Below, piece after piece: positions 1 to 7,752 of a stretch of DNA of 41,215 nucleotides. A model generated the notes under the pieces. That model was not told the DNA's origin. It did not search any database and saw nothing but the letters and a program-made list of their open reading frames with translations. Source of the stretch: a virus; the IMG/VR virus record IMGVR_UViG_3300031569_000013, positions 1-41,215 of that record, one strand, 5' to 3'. Positions within the stretch are counted from its first letter, which is position 1. Each line of letters opens with the position of its first letter. The position numbers were made by a program, and so were the translations under genes.

Positions 1-11
1 AAATAGAAATT

Positions 12-257
12 ATGAAAGAAAATAAACTAATAGCAGTATTTATGGGTATGGAAGACTATCAAGAGATGGGCGAGTATGTCACACCTAACTACCACACCGA
101 ATGGAATTGGTTGATGCCTGTAATACAGAAATGTAGACAAGAGAACCGATTGGAGTATTTTGATAGGGTATACTATGCCATTGAAGAATGCGATATAAAC
201 GTAACCTACAAAGCAGTAGCAGAATTTATTAAAGAATATAACAAACAGAAAATATGA
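12..257 (+). CDS. Small phage protein, ABA-sandwich-like
   Basis: This 81-residue protein has the pattern of the phage 'ABA sandwich' family: an N-terminal beta strand ending in MG (KLIAVFMG, residues 5-12), a Y-H-T-x-W-x-W-L-M-P core (residues 27-36), and a C-terminal AVAEFIKEYN helix (residues 69-78). Members are common in phages of Bacteroidetes and their function is unknown to me. The ATG lies 11 bases from the window edge, so the upstream control region is missing. Its end overlaps the next ATG by four bases, which suggests translational coupling. The family assignment is by motif memory and is moderately secure; the role is open. Confidence 0.75.
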   Translation: MKENKLIAVFMGMEDYQEMGEYVTPNYHTEWNWLMPVIQKCRQENRLEYFDRVYYAIEECDINVTYKAVAEFIKEYNKQKI

Positions 258-490
258 ATTACGATAATTGGAAATTAGATACTCCACAATATAATGAAAT
301 AGTAAGTTCTTGTTGCGGATCTCAATACGTTTTGTCTATTGATTTTGAAAATGATATAGAAACGGAAAATAAATATTTATGTAATAATTGCCAAACTTTT
401 TGTGAAGTAATAAAAGACTATGAGTACGACCAAAACAAAAAAGATGATTATTACGAAAACTTATCTGATGAAATAAGGTTAAACCAATGA
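254..490 (+). CDS. Small zinc-ribbon-like protein
   Basis: This 78-residue protein has a CC pair at residues 20-21 and a CxxCxxxC group at residues 43-50 (CNNCQTFC), which together could form a small zinc-binding ribbon. The remainder is acidic and rich in Tyr and Asn. It starts by ATGA overlap with the gene before and ends by ATGA overlap with the lysis enzyme after, so it belongs to a tightly coupled operon. The zinc site is inferred from cysteine spacing only. A role in nucleic-acid or protein binding would be usual for such ribbons, but nothing specific can be said. Confidence 0.7.
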   Translation: MNYDNWKLDTPQYNEIVSSCCGSQYVLSIDFENDIETENKYLCNNCQTFCEVIKDYEYDQNKKDDYYENLSDEIRLNQ

Positions 491-996
491 AAAACTATCC
501 TTTAATATTAATAATGTTATTGGGTGTAAGTGAAAAAGAACACAACAATATACATTTAAAAGAAATTGTAAAATTAGAAAATATAAAAACAATTTCTGCT
601 ATAAAAATTAAACCGAAAAATATTCCTATAAAAATAAAAAAAGATTACTTGATTGATGCTATTATAAATGTAGAATCAAGAGGAGATAGTTTGGCTTATG
701 CAAAGGAAGAGAATGCAGTCGGTATTTTACAAATAAGACCAATAATGGTTAATGAAGTAAATAGACTTTTAAGAAAACAAAAGATCAAAAAAAGATATTG
801 CAATAAAGACAGATGGAACAAAACAAAGTCTATTGAGATGTTTAACATAGTCAAAGACTATTACTATAAAGACTCAAGTAATGAGGTTATTGCAAGATGT
901 TGGAATGGTGGAAGAAAAGGTTATAAGAGAAAATCAACTATTAATTATTGGGAAAAAGTTAAAATAGAATTAGGATATTTAAAAGAAATAGACTAA
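487..996 (+). CDS. SLT-type lytic transglycosylase (endolysin candidate)
   Basis: This 169-residue protein probably cleaves peptidoglycan glycan strands. It has a short hydrophobic N-terminus (residues 4-13) that may act as a signal or signal-anchor, a basic linker, then a compact transglycosylase domain. The catalytic glutamate is probably E63 in the motif NVESRGD (61-67), followed by the family's AVGILQI (77-83), then WNGG (139-142) and YWEKV (154-158). These blocks occur in the order expected for the SLT/goose-lysozyme-like fold. It lies next to a two-helix membrane protein (1012-1266), giving a plausible lysis pair. Its place among early + strand genes, rather than with the virion genes, is unusual; a virion-borne enzyme would be expected in the other arm. 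Confidence 0.82.
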   Translation: MKNYPLILIMLLGVSEKEHNNIHLKEIVKLENIKTISAIKIKPKNIPIKIKKDYLIDAIINVESRGDSLAYAKEENAVGILQIRPIMVNEVNRLLRKQKIKKRYCNKDRWNKTKSIEMFNIVKDYYYKDSSNEVIARCWNGGRKGYKRKSTINYWEKVKIELGYLKEID

Positions 997-1011
997 ATTT
1001 ATACTTTAATT

Positions 1012-1266
1012 ATGATATACGAAAAAAAACTAACAAAAGAAGAAATTGAAATATGTATAAGATTTATTAAAAAATTACTCCTTTTAATTCTTTATTTAAT
1101 TAATTTCTTCTCCTTAATATGGTTGTTATATGCTATGGGAGAAAATGAAATAAAAGTTAAAACAGATATTCCTAGATTTATATTTCATTTAGTAACATTT
1201 TTTGTTGTTGTATTACTGTATATCGAAAGTAAATTATTAATAAAAAACATAAATAAAATAAAATGA
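1012..1266 (+). CDS. Two-helix membrane protein, holin candidate
   Basis: This 84-residue protein has two strongly hydrophobic stretches, about residues 20-42 and 55-72, joined by a short polar loop, with charged ends (N-terminal EKKLTKEEIE, C-terminal KNINKIK). Size and topology fit small phage holins, and it sits 15 bases after the transglycosylase gene. No sequence family was recognised, so the holin call rests on topology and position only. It could equally be an unrelated inner-membrane protein. Its ATG is in the context AATTATG and its stop overlaps the next start (ATGA). Confidence 0.65.
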   Translation: MIYEKKLTKEEIEICIRFIKKLLLLILYLINFFSLIWLLYAMGENEIKVKTDIPRFIFHLVTFFVVVLLYIESKLLIKNINKIK

Positions 1267-1535
1267 AAGTAAAAATTCAACAAAGAAGTATTTATCACAA
1301 GTTTGCAGAATTAGAAATTGAAATTCCTGACAATGTTAAAGATATTCAAGATTATTTGCTTAACAACGAAAATAAATGGGTAGAAAATATAGATCATAAA
1401 ATAAATGAAGCAGAGTTTACTTATGGTTTTGGAACAGACTCCTATGCTAATTCTCAGTACAATTCTTTTATGAACGAACCCGAAGAAGAATCTGAATGGA
1501 TATATAAAACAGATGATGAGAGTGGACATTTATAA
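1263..1535 (+). CDS. Hypothetical protein
   Basis: This 90-residue acidic protein begins with a beta-like KVKIQQRSIYHKFAELEIEI segment, followed by an Asp/Glu-rich second half ending in DDESGHL. No catalytic motif or membrane segment is visible. It starts by ATGA overlap with the membrane protein upstream, which supports it as a real translated gene. Similar short acidic proteins are common in the early regions of flavobacterial phages; the function is unknown. Confidence 0.65.
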   Translation: MKVKIQQRSIYHKFAELEIEIPDNVKDIQDYLLNNENKWVENIDHKINEAEFTYGFGTDSYANSQYNSFMNEPEEESEWIYKTDDESGHL

Positions 1536-1556
1536 TATTAATCAATTAAAATAAAA

Positions 1557-1862
1557 ATGATACACATAACAGACGATAACTTTGTTTGGTTAGATGTAAC
1601 CAAAGATTGTCATTCTTGGAATAGAACTCAAGAATTATTTATGGGAAATGCTTTATATGAAGTTACTGATGAGGGTAGAGACTCTTTAATTGAAGAACCT
1701 GAATATGTGGATAAATCAATAAAAAGAGGTAATAGAATTTGTATTGAAGTAGGACATTTGCCTAAAAATAAAAGACCTTTAAATATTTGGACAGACACTA
1801 AAAAAAGATTAATAAATGGATATTGGTATGTAAAAATATCCGATCTAATAAATAAAAAATGA
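1557..1862 (+). CDS. Hypothetical protein
   Basis: This 101-residue protein has a mixed alpha/beta composition with several Trp residues (for example FVWLDVT near residue 10 and GYWYVKISDL near the C-terminus). No known domain was recognised. It begins 21 bases after the previous gene and overlaps the next by four bases (ATGA), consistent with an operon. A TAACTTTG string (1577-1584) lies inside its coding region and is treated as chance. Confidence 0.65.
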   Translation: MIHITDDNFVWLDVTKDCHSWNRTQELFMGNALYEVTDEGRDSLIEEPEYVDKSIKRGNRICIEVGHLPKNKRPLNIWTDTKKRLINGYWYVKISDLINKK

Positions 1863-2140
1863 AAACAGAAGATTTAATAAAAGAAGTTGGGCGAGAAGTA
1901 GTGATGCTATTGCTTGAAAAAAACAAAGCGTATGGAGATACTGCAAATAAACCACCAAAAATATTTTCTAAACTATCTGCAAAAGAAGGTATACTAGCTA
2001 GGATAGATGATAAGTTAAGCCGAATTAAAACTGTAGGACTTAACGACAAAACAGAAGATACTATGCTAGACTTAATAGGTTATCTTATTTTATATAGGGT
2101 TCAATGTAAAAAGGATGGACAAAATTTGGAAAAGAAGTAG
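1859..2140 (+). CDS. MazG/Nmad-like all-alpha protein
   Basis: This 93-residue helical protein carries the pattern KNKAYGDTA (residues 21-29), then ARIDDKLSRIK (about 45-55), then EDTMLDLIGYLILYRV (about 64-79). This arrangement resembles the family annotated as DUF1599 or 'nucleotide modification associated domain', which is related in pattern to MazG-type NTP pyrophosphohydrolases: an acidic helix pair able to bind a metal and nucleotide. A role in nucleotide-pool cleaning or in making modified nucleotides is therefore possible. No partner modification gene such as a thymidylate synthase homologue is seen in the window. It starts by ATGA overlap with the previous gene. Family resemblance is fairly clear; activity is inferred. 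Confidence 0.7.
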   Translation: MKTEDLIKEVGREVVMLLLEKNKAYGDTANKPPKIFSKLSAKEGILARIDDKLSRIKTVGLNDKTEDTMLDLIGYLILYRVQCKKDGQNLEKK

Positions 2141-2182
2141 AAAACATTTACATTTATATATTAACAAATCAAATCAAATAAA

Positions 2183-2368
2183 ATGGGAATTTCCAAAAAA
2201 ATGTTCGATCAAGAACAAGAAAAAAAATCTGTTACATTAGAGCAGTACTTAGAAAATGAATTAAAAGAAGCAGAGTATTACGCTGAAAGTCAGAGAGAAG
2301 TATTAAGTAACATATTTAATTCTTGGGAAGAGATCTTCGGAGAAAAAAGTAAAAATACAAACAATTAA
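2183..2368 (+). CDS. Hypothetical small protein
   Basis: This 61-residue acidic, helix-prone protein (SVTLEQYLENELKEAEYY in its middle) has no recognised domain. It lies after an AT-rich gap of 42 bases, the largest gap in this part of the operon, and eight bases before the next gene. The composition and co-directional packing suggest it is translated; the function is unknown. Confidence 0.55.
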   Translation: MGISKKMFDQEQEKKSVTLEQYLENELKEAEYYAESQREVLSNIFNSWEEIFGEKSKNTNN

Positions 2369-2376
2369 ATTTAATA

Positions 2377-2679
2377 ATGAAACAAAATATATTCAATACC
2401 TACGTTAGTGAAGTATGCAAAATTTTTAATGTAAAAAAGAAAATGCTTTTTACTAAAACAAAAAAGAGAGATGTAGTAGATGCTAGACAGTTGTTGTATT
2501 GGCTATGTAGAAGAAGACCTATGAATATAGTTTATATTAAAGAATATATGCTAGAAAATGGATATGATATAAGTCATTCAGTAATTCATTATGGTATAGC
2601 AGTAGTAGAACAAAAAGTTTCTAATGATGCAGACTATGTTGAAACAATAAACTCCATTTTAGATGAAGCTGAAGTATAA
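2377..2679 (+). CDS. DnaA domain-IV-like DNA-binding protein
   Basis: This 100-residue protein resembles the DNA-binding domain IV of the initiator DnaA without the AAA+ ATPase part. The stretch VKKKMLFTKTKKRD (19-32) matches the position of the family's start, VDARQLLYWLCRR (34-46) the RQ-x-x-MYL helix, and ISHSVIHYGIAVVEQKV (65-81) the signature H-[ST]-V-[IL]-x-A helix that inserts into the DnaA box. The match is recognisable but more diverged than that of the second such protein at 11030-11581. It precedes the recombination genes and could bind the phage origin, compete for host DnaA boxes, or act as a regulator. The call is by pattern only. Confidence 0.6.
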   Translation: MKQNIFNTYVSEVCKIFNVKKKMLFTKTKKRDVVDARQLLYWLCRRRPMNIVYIKEYMLENGYDISHSVIHYGIAVVEQKVSNDADYVETINSILDEAEV

Positions 2680-3112
2680 GTTAGAAGATATTTTTAATCA
2701 ATCTGTTAAAGATGATTACGCTATTTCAGTTGATGGAATGGGGTATGAGGCTAGAATGGTATATGGAATAAAAATAATCAAAGATTTAACGACTGAAAAT
2801 ATAGAAATTTTAAATACAACTCAAGGAGGAGATTATTATAAATCATTAAATGAATATGAGGTAGATATTTTTCTTGAAAAAGGTTGGAGGCAAGGTGTTT
2901 ATATGTTATCTTTGTCTAACTATCGTCTAAAACTAGACTTAATTGAAATTAAAATACATAAAGAAATCAATGGAAGATCTAGTATTAAGCAAATAAAAAC
3001 ACTCAAATCTCAAAGAGAAAGAATTTTGAGTAAATACACAGAAATCAATAATAAATTAAATATAATCAATTATGGTAGCAGTAAAAAAAACAAAAACAAA
3101 ATCGGTATTTGA
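2663..3112 (+). CDS. Hypothetical protein
   Basis: This 149-residue protein has an alpha/beta first half and a lysine-rich, coiled-coil-like C-terminal half (about residues 90-135). It overlaps the previous gene by 17 bases and the next by 41 bases. The long 3' overlap means its last residues are encoded in another frame of the annealing-protein gene. No known domain was recognised. Its invariable company with recombination genes here may hint at a DNA-metabolism role, but this is only positional. Confidence 0.65.
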   Translation: MKLKYKLEDIFNQSVKDDYAISVDGMGYEARMVYGIKIIKDLTTENIEILNTTQGGDYYKSLNEYEVDIFLEKGWRQGVYMLSLSNYRLKLDLIEIKIHKEINGRSSIKQIKTLKSQRERILSKYTEINNKLNIINYGSSKKNKNKIGI

Positions 3113-3722
3113 AACACTATCGTCAGTAAACGTAAATAAATACGTTGAGAAAAAAAATAATTTAACTTATCTATCTTGGGCATATGCTTGGGCAGAAACC
3201 TGCAAAGTATATCCTGATGCAACATATACTATATATGAAAATCCTGAAACAAAAGAGAACTACGACTACGATCCTGAGTTAGGGTTTATGTGTAAGACAT
3301 CTGTTACAATAGGTGGTAAAACATTACCAATGTGGCTACCCGTTATGGATGGTTCTAATAAAGCTATGAAAAAACAAAAGTATACGTTCACTAGCAGATA
3401 CGGAGATAAAGAAGTTCAGTCAGCTACTATGTTTGATATTAACAAAACAATTATGAGATGTTTAGTTAAGAACTTAGCTATGTTTGGAATGGGTGTTTAT
3501 ATATACGCAGGAGAAGATATGCCTATGGTTGAAGTAGAAACAAAGTCAGAAACAACTATGAAGCCACCTTTAACTTTAAGAGATGAAAAGTGGGAGTTTA
3601 TAGCTAAATTTGTTAAAGAAAATAAATCTTTAGGTTTAAAAAAACTTTTAGATAAAGTAGCTACAAAATATACTTTGTCCGCTTCAGTTCAAAATGAAAT
3701 TAAAAAAATAATTTCTAAATAA
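3072..3722 (+). CDS. Sak3-like single-strand annealing protein
   Basis: This 216-residue protein matches the DUF1071/SSAP_Sak family of phage single-strand annealing proteins. The landmarks are YLSWAYAWAE (33-42), a V-T-I-G-G strand (78-82), the highly characteristic MWLPVMDGSNKA (87-98), and FDINKTIMRCLVKNLAMFGMG (121-141, mostly helical). Such proteins coat single-stranded DNA and anneal complementary strands during phage recombination and replication. It is followed one base later by an exonuclease of the type that makes 3' single-stranded tails, forming a Red/RecET-like pair, and then by an SSB-like protein. The start overlaps the previous gene by 41 bases; a later in-frame Met before the YLSW motif is absent, so this start is preferred. 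Confidence 0.88.
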   Translation: MVAVKKTKTKSVFETLSSVNVNKYVEKKNNLTYLSWAYAWAETCKVYPDATYTIYENPETKENYDYDPELGFMCKTSVTIGGKTLPMWLPVMDGSNKAMKKQKYTFTSRYGDKEVQSATMFDINKTIMRCLVKNLAMFGMGVYIYAGEDMPMVEVETKSETTMKPPLTLRDEKWEFIAKFVKENKSLGLKKLLDKVATKYTLSASVQNEIKKIISK

Positions 3723-3723
3723 T

Positions 3724-4467
3724 ATGAACGAATCAAATAGCGAGGTCTTAAATAGACTTAGGGATGATGAGCAATATTATGGATCATTCGGAAAACAGTA
3801 TTTATCAAACTCAGATATTGGAACTCTACTTACTAATCCAAAACAATTTAGAGTTCCGCAAGAGGATAATGTTAACTTTCATAAAGGAAGGTATTTTCAT
3901 CAACTAATATTGGAACCTGAAAAAGCAAAAGAAACTGAGTTTGTTGATATTGGATCAAGAAACACAAAACTATATAGAGAACTAATAGAATCTCATAAGC
4001 AAGATATTGTTATGCTTGAAAAGGAAGGGCAAGAAATTAGAGATTGTGTAGATACTATGATGGGCAACTTTCCTTTTTTTGAAGGAATAAGACAAGAAGG
4101 TTGTGAATATGAGGTTCCCGCCATAAAAGAAATAGAGGGTTTATTATGGAAAGGAAAAGCAGATATTGTTTGTCCTGACAAGTTAATAGATTTAAAGTCT
4201 ACAAGTAATATAAAAGATTTTAAATGGTCAGCTAGAAAATACAATTACGATAGTCAATGTTATATATATCAAGAGTTATTCGGTAAACCATTAGTTTTTT
4301 ATGTAGTAGATAAAATTACTAAAATGCTAGGCATCTATCATCCGTCACCTGATTTTTTAGAGAGAGGTAAAAATAAAGTGGTCGAAGCAGTCAAGGTTTA
4401 TAAAAAATTCTATGGTTCAGACTCTAAGTTAGATATTAATGAATTCTTTATAGAGGATGTTCTTTAA
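3724..4467 (+). CDS. RecE/lambda-exo-like PD-(D/E)XK exonuclease
   Basis: This 247-residue protein is probably the exonuclease partner of the annealing protein. The motifs fit the PDDEXK exonuclease family (exodeoxyribonuclease VIII/DUF3799 type): KGRYFHQLILEP (54-65) is the GxxxHxxxL helix, an acidic strand E128-E130, GKADIV (144-149) supplies the catalytic Asp147, DLKST (156-160) supplies the D-x-K core with Lys158, and YDSQCYIYQ (175-183) is the QxxxY helix. It would resect duplex ends to produce single strands. Its 3' end overlaps a 41-residue ORF. Confidence 0.87.
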   Translation: MNESNSEVLNRLRDDEQYYGSFGKQYLSNSDIGTLLTNPKQFRVPQEDNVNFHKGRYFHQLILEPEKAKETEFVDIGSRNTKLYRELIESHKQDIVMLEKEGQEIRDCVDTMMGNFPFFEGIRQEGCEYEVPAIKEIEGLLWKGKADIVCPDKLIDLKSTSNIKDFKWSARKYNYDSQCYIYQELFGKPLVFYVVDKITKMLGIYHPSPDFLERGKNKVVEAVKVYKKFYGSDSKLDINEFFIEDVL

Positions 4468-4582
4468 AAGTAAACGGTTCAAGTGGTTCAAAGTTCCAAT
4501 GGAATGCAAGACTCGTGAGGAAAAAGAAAAACTTATCCTTAAAATAAAAAACAATTTGGAGCAAACAATTAAAATCAAATAA
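4457..4582 (+). CDS. Small basic protein (41 aa)
   Basis: A 41-codon frame begins at the ATG inside the exonuclease stop region (11-base overlap) and stops one base before the next gene's ATG. The product starts MFFKSKRFKW and continues with a Lys/Glu-rich helix-like half (REEKEKLILKIKNN). It fills exactly the otherwise unexplained 116 bases between exonuclease and SSB-like genes, which is the main support. No function is recognised. Confidence 0.55.
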   Translation: MFFKSKRFKWFKVPMECKTREEKEKLILKIKNNLEQTIKIK

Positions 4583-4583
4583 T

Positions 4584-4862
4584 ATGTCAGTACAAAAAGA
4601 AAAAATCTTTGCAGAGGGATTTTCATTTAAAAAAAGAGAAAATTCTCCTGATTGGATAATTGGAAATCAAGCTATCAAAGTAGATGAGGCCATTGCTTTT
4701 CTACAAGCCAACCAAAAAAAAGGGTGGGTAAACATTGATATTAAGCAGTCACAGAAAGGAACTTACTATTGTGAGTTAGATACTTGGGAAGCTACACCAA
4801 GAACAGAAACTCCACCTGCTCCTGCTGTAAATACAAAAGCTGAAGCTGATCTTCCTTTTTAG
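4584..4862 (+). CDS. SSB-like protein with acidic DLPF tail
   Basis: This 92-residue protein has a beta-rich body (residues 1-70) with aromatic residues well placed for single-stranded DNA contacts (F11, F13, W22, W48, Y60, W69), then a flexible Pro/Thr/Ala linker (72-86) and the C-terminal end EADLPF. The ending closely copies the acidic-hydrophobic tip of bacterial SSB (DDDIPF), which recruits replication and repair proteins. The body does not look like a full OB-fold SSB and is shorter, so it may be a compact phage version. It follows the annealing protein and exonuclease and is the last gene before a strong terminator. The function is inferred from tail and context. Confidence 0.65.
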   Translation: MSVQKEKIFAEGFSFKKRENSPDWIIGNQAIKVDEAIAFLQANQKKGWVNIDIKQSQKGTYYCELDTWEATPRTETPPAPAVNTKAEADLPF

Positions 4863-4885
4863 TGTTAATTAAAACAATTATTTTC

Positions 4886-4917
4886 AGGAGGAACTTTAAA
4901 GGTTCCTCCTTTTTTTA
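4886..4917 (+). terminator. Strong intrinsic terminator
   Basis: A perfect 9-bp stem, AGGAGGAAC (4886-4894) with GTTCCTCCT (4902-4910), encloses a 7-base loop and is followed by a run of T. It sits 23 bases after the SSB-like gene on the + strand and should stop transcription of the first early operon. The AGGAGG here is part of the stem, not a ribosome site. Confidence 0.9.
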
Positions 4918-5083
4918 CACTAAAAATGTTAAATGTCAAAAAATATTTCTATATATATACTTTTATATATTATATAATTTTCTTTTCTTTACCTATATAA
5001 GAAAAAAAACTAACATAATCAACATTACTACTGATAATCAATAAGTTACAAAAATTAAATCAACATTAAATCAACATAAACCT
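4918..5083 (+). promoter_or_regulatory. AT-rich control gap, candidate origin or promoter region
   Basis: This gap between the terminator and the primase-helicase gene is almost pure A/T in its first half (alternating TATATA tracts near 4950-4977) and carries three direct repeats in its second half. Because transcription from upstream should stop at 4917, a promoter for the primase operon must lie here; near matches to the -7 element (TAATTTTC, TACTTTTA) occur but none is exact. The mix of AT-rich stretch, iteron-like repeats and adjacent primase also fits a replication origin. Confidence 0.45.
5017..5079 (+). repeat. Three AATCAACAT direct repeats (iteron-like)
   Basis: AATCAACAT occurs at 5017-5025, 5058-5066 and 5069-5077. 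The first two copies extend to AATCAACATTA. The last two are spaced 11 bases apart, about one helical turn, as expected for cooperative protein binding; the first lies 41 bases before the second. They end five bases before the primase-helicase ATG. They may be binding sites for an initiator or repressor. Confidence 0.6.
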
Positions 5084-7513
5084 ATGTCGCAATCAAAAAA
5101 CAAGGTAACAATATTCAAAAACATTAAAGAAACAGAGACTCCATTCCATAGAGAAATAGGCTTAGTCATAAAAAGAATTAAAGATGGAGCAACAAAAGAT
5201 TTAGTTAAGCAAATTAGAAAAACAAAAGACAAAACCGAACGTAACGAATTAAAAAAACTACTACCTGCGGTGTGTTTTTCAGGGGTATTCAACAAAAGAA
5301 AAGATCAAGCAATACAAGAACATAGTGGGTTTATATGTTTAGATTTTGATGGGTATGAAAAAAGAAAAGTATTGTCAGAACACAAAGAGAAACTTAGTAA
5401 AGATCCTTATGTATACTGCGTATTTGTATCTCCTTCAGGAAATGGACTTAAAGCACTTGTAAAGGTTCCTGCGGACAAAGAAAATCACGTTAATTATTTT
5501 AATTCTTTAGGAATATACTTTGATTCTGAATACTTCGACAAAGCCTGTAAAAACATTTCTAGGGTATGTTACGAGTCTTATGATCCTTTAGTTCATATTA
5601 ACGAAAATTCTTCTTTATGGGACACTATTGCGGAGCCTGAGTACAAGGAGGTTGTAAAACATAAGGACACTCCTACTATACCTATTACAGATGAAAATAA
5701 AATAGTAGAAATACTAACTAAGTGGTGGGAGAAAAAATATCCTATGATAGAGGGTCAAAGAAATCAGAATGTCTTTGTTCTAGCTATGGCCTTTAATGAT
5801 TATGGAATAGCTAAATCACTTGCGGGATATATATTAGGTCAGTATGTTAATAAAGACTTTACTGTTAGTGAAATTAATAGGACTATTGATTCTGCATATG
5901 CTAACACTTCAAAATTTGGAACTAAATATTATGAAGATGAAGACCAAGTAAATATTATAAAAGGAAAATTAAGAAAGGGAACATCAAAAAAAGAAATACG
6001 TAGTCAACTAAGTGATTCAGGTGTTGATGATCAACTAATAGATTCTGTAATAAATAGAATTGACAAAGAAAATGCCAAACAAACATTTTGGGAAAAAAAT
6101 GAAAAAGGTGTTATTAAAATAGTTCATTATAGTTTTAAAAAGTTTTTAGAGGATAACGGATTCTATAAATATTGTCCTGAAGGAGGTAAAAATTATGTGT
6201 TTGTTAAGGTTACTAATAACTTAATAGACCACTCTAATGAAAAAGAAATAAAAGATTTTGTTCTTAATTTTTTAATGGACAATGATGACTTGAGCATATA
6301 TAACTACTTTGCAGATAACGTAAGGTATTTTAGGGAAGAATTTTTAACTATTTTAGGAACTATAGATATATACTTTGTAGAGGACAAAAAAGATTCTGCG
6401 TACTTATACTATCAGAATTGTGCAGTTAAAATAACAAAAGAACTTATTGAGCCAATAGACTATTTAGACTTAGGTGGGTATGTTTGGAAAGACCATATTA
6501 TAAATAGAAAATTTAATATATGTGATGAGTATGTTTGTGACTACTCAGTATTTATAAATAACATATGTGCCAATGACAAAGAAAGAATTAAAACTATGGA
6601 ATCTACTATAGGCTTTATGATGCACGGATATAAAAATTTAAGTTACTGTCCTGCTATAATATTAAATGATGAAGTAATATCAGACAACCCTGAAGGAGGA
6701 ACAGGAAAGGGTCTTTTTATGAATGCACTTACACAAATGAAAAAGTTAGTAGTTATAGATGGTAAAGCATTTGCATTTGAAAAATCATTTCCTTATCAAC
6801 TTGTATCAGCAGATACACAAATACTTTGTTTTGATGATGTTAAAAAACACTTTGATTTTGAAAGGCTTTTTAGTGTAGTGACAGAGGGTTTAACTTTAGA
6901 GAAAAAGAATAAAGATGCTATTAAAATACCATTTAGTAGGTCTCCTAAAATTGGAATAACTACTAATTACGCTATAAAAGGAACAGGTAATTCTTTTGCT
7001 AGAAGAAAATGGGAGATTGAATTACATCCTGCATACAATAAAAATTTTACTCCCTTAGATGAATTCGGTAAACACTTCTTTGCAGATTGGGATGATGATG
7101 AATGGTGTTTATTTGATAATTATATGACTTCTTGCTTACAAGATTTTTTGAACACAGGACTTGTATCTAGTAAATTTGTTAATCTCAAAATAAGACAATT
7201 ATCTGCTGAAACATCTCACGATTTTATAGAGTGGTGCGGATTAGTTGAAGGTCATCAGAAAAATGAAAGTTTAGTGAAAGGATCTAAATTAGTTATGCAA
7301 GATTTATACTTTGACTTCATAAACGAATATCCGGATTATGGGCCAAAGGCAAAAATGACAATAAGCAGAACAAGATTTTATAAGTGGTTAATTTCTTATT
7401 CAAGATATATAAGTCAAGGATTTAACCCTGAAGAAGGAAGAGATACCGCAGGAAGATGGTTTAGAATATTAACAACAAAAGATATTGAGATACAGTCAAA
7501 ACTACCAATATGA
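5084..7513 (+). CDS. Primase-helicase (VirE_N-like plus SF3 helicase)
   Basis: This 809-residue protein is the likely replicative primase-helicase. Residues about 20-185 match the BT4734/VirE N-terminal domain, a primase-polymerase-like fold: ICLDFDG (84-90, metal-binding Asp), SPSGNGLKALVKV (116-128) and a later SRVCYESYDP (159-168). A helical linker (about 200-290) resembles PriCT-type domains. The C-terminal half is an SF3-type AAA+ helicase: Walker A in PEGGTGKG near 536-543, Walker B in ILCFDD near 580-585, a sensor-like ITTN near 625, and an arginine-finger-like FARRKW near 638. Together they could open the origin, unwind DNA and prime synthesis. It is the first gene after the repeat-bearing gap. 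No DNA polymerase gene is in the window. Confidence 0.88.
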   Translation: MSQSKNKVTIFKNIKETETPFHREIGLVIKRIKDGATKDLVKQIRKTKDKTERNELKKLLPAVCFSGVFNKRKDQAIQEHSGFICLDFDGYEKRKVLSEHKEKLSKDPYVYCVFVSPSGNGLKALVKVPADKENHVNYFNSLGIYFDSEYFDKACKNISRVCYESYDPLVHINENSSLWDTIAEPEYKEVVKHKDTPTIPITDENKIVEILTKWWEKKYPMIEGQRNQNVFVLAMAFNDYGIAKSLAGYILGQYVNKDFTVSEINRTIDSAYANTSKFGTKYYEDEDQVNIIKGKLRKGTSKKEIRSQLSDSGVDDQLIDSVINRIDKENAKQTFWEKNEKGVIKIVHYSFKKFLEDNGFYKYCPEGGKNYVFVKVTNNLIDHSNEKEIKDFVLNFLMDNDDLSIYNYFADNVRYFREEFLTILGTIDIYFVEDKKDSAYLYYQNCAVKITKELIEPIDYLDLGGYVWKDHIINRKFNICDEYVCDYSVFINNICANDKERIKTMESTIGFMMHGYKNLSYCPAIILNDEVISDNPEGGTGKGLFMNALTQMKKLVVIDGKAFAFEKSFPYQLVSADTQILCFDDVKKHFDFERLFSVVTEGLTLEKKNKDAIKIPFSRSPKIGITTNYAIKGTGNSFARRKWEIELHPAYNKNFTPLDEFGKHFFADWDDDEWCLFDNYMTSCLQDFLNTGLVSSKFVNLKIRQLSAETSHDFIEWCGLVEGHQKNESLVKGSKLVMQDLYFDFINEYPDYGPKAKMTISRTRFYKWLISYSRYISQGFNPEEGRDTAGRWFRILTTKDIEIQSKLPI

Positions 7514-7752
7514 CAGAATCAGATGAATTAGATATGGCTTATACTAATTCTTTTAATATTATAATTTTAGATTATGATTGGGAAGAGATTGTAGAAGGAA
7601 AGTATCCATTCTTTGCTCATAATATTGCTAGAAGATTTCCAAAAAAATATGAATTAGAAAGATTAATAAAACACTTTCTTGAAAAAGAAGATTACATAAA
7701 ATGCAAAAGTTTAAAGGAGTATTTAGAGAGGGTGTACGAGAACGAAATATAG
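7510..7752 (+). CDS. Hypothetical protein
   Basis: This 80-residue acidic protein starts by ATGA overlap with the primase-helicase and is overlapped at its end by the helicase gene if that gene uses its first ATG. The C-terminal half looks helical (RLIKHFLEKEDYIKCKSLKE). No domain was recognised; coupling with two replication enzymes suggests an accessory role. Confidence 0.6.
   Translation: MTESDELDMAYTNSFNIIILDYDWEEIVEGKYPFFAHNIARRFPKKYELERLIKHFLEKEDYIKCKSLKEYLERVYENEI

Noticed and set aside
4862-5044. 60-residue open frame after the SSB-like gene
   Set aside because: It runs through the terminator hairpin and AT-rich gap and its product is low-complexity; non-coding control DNA is the better reading.
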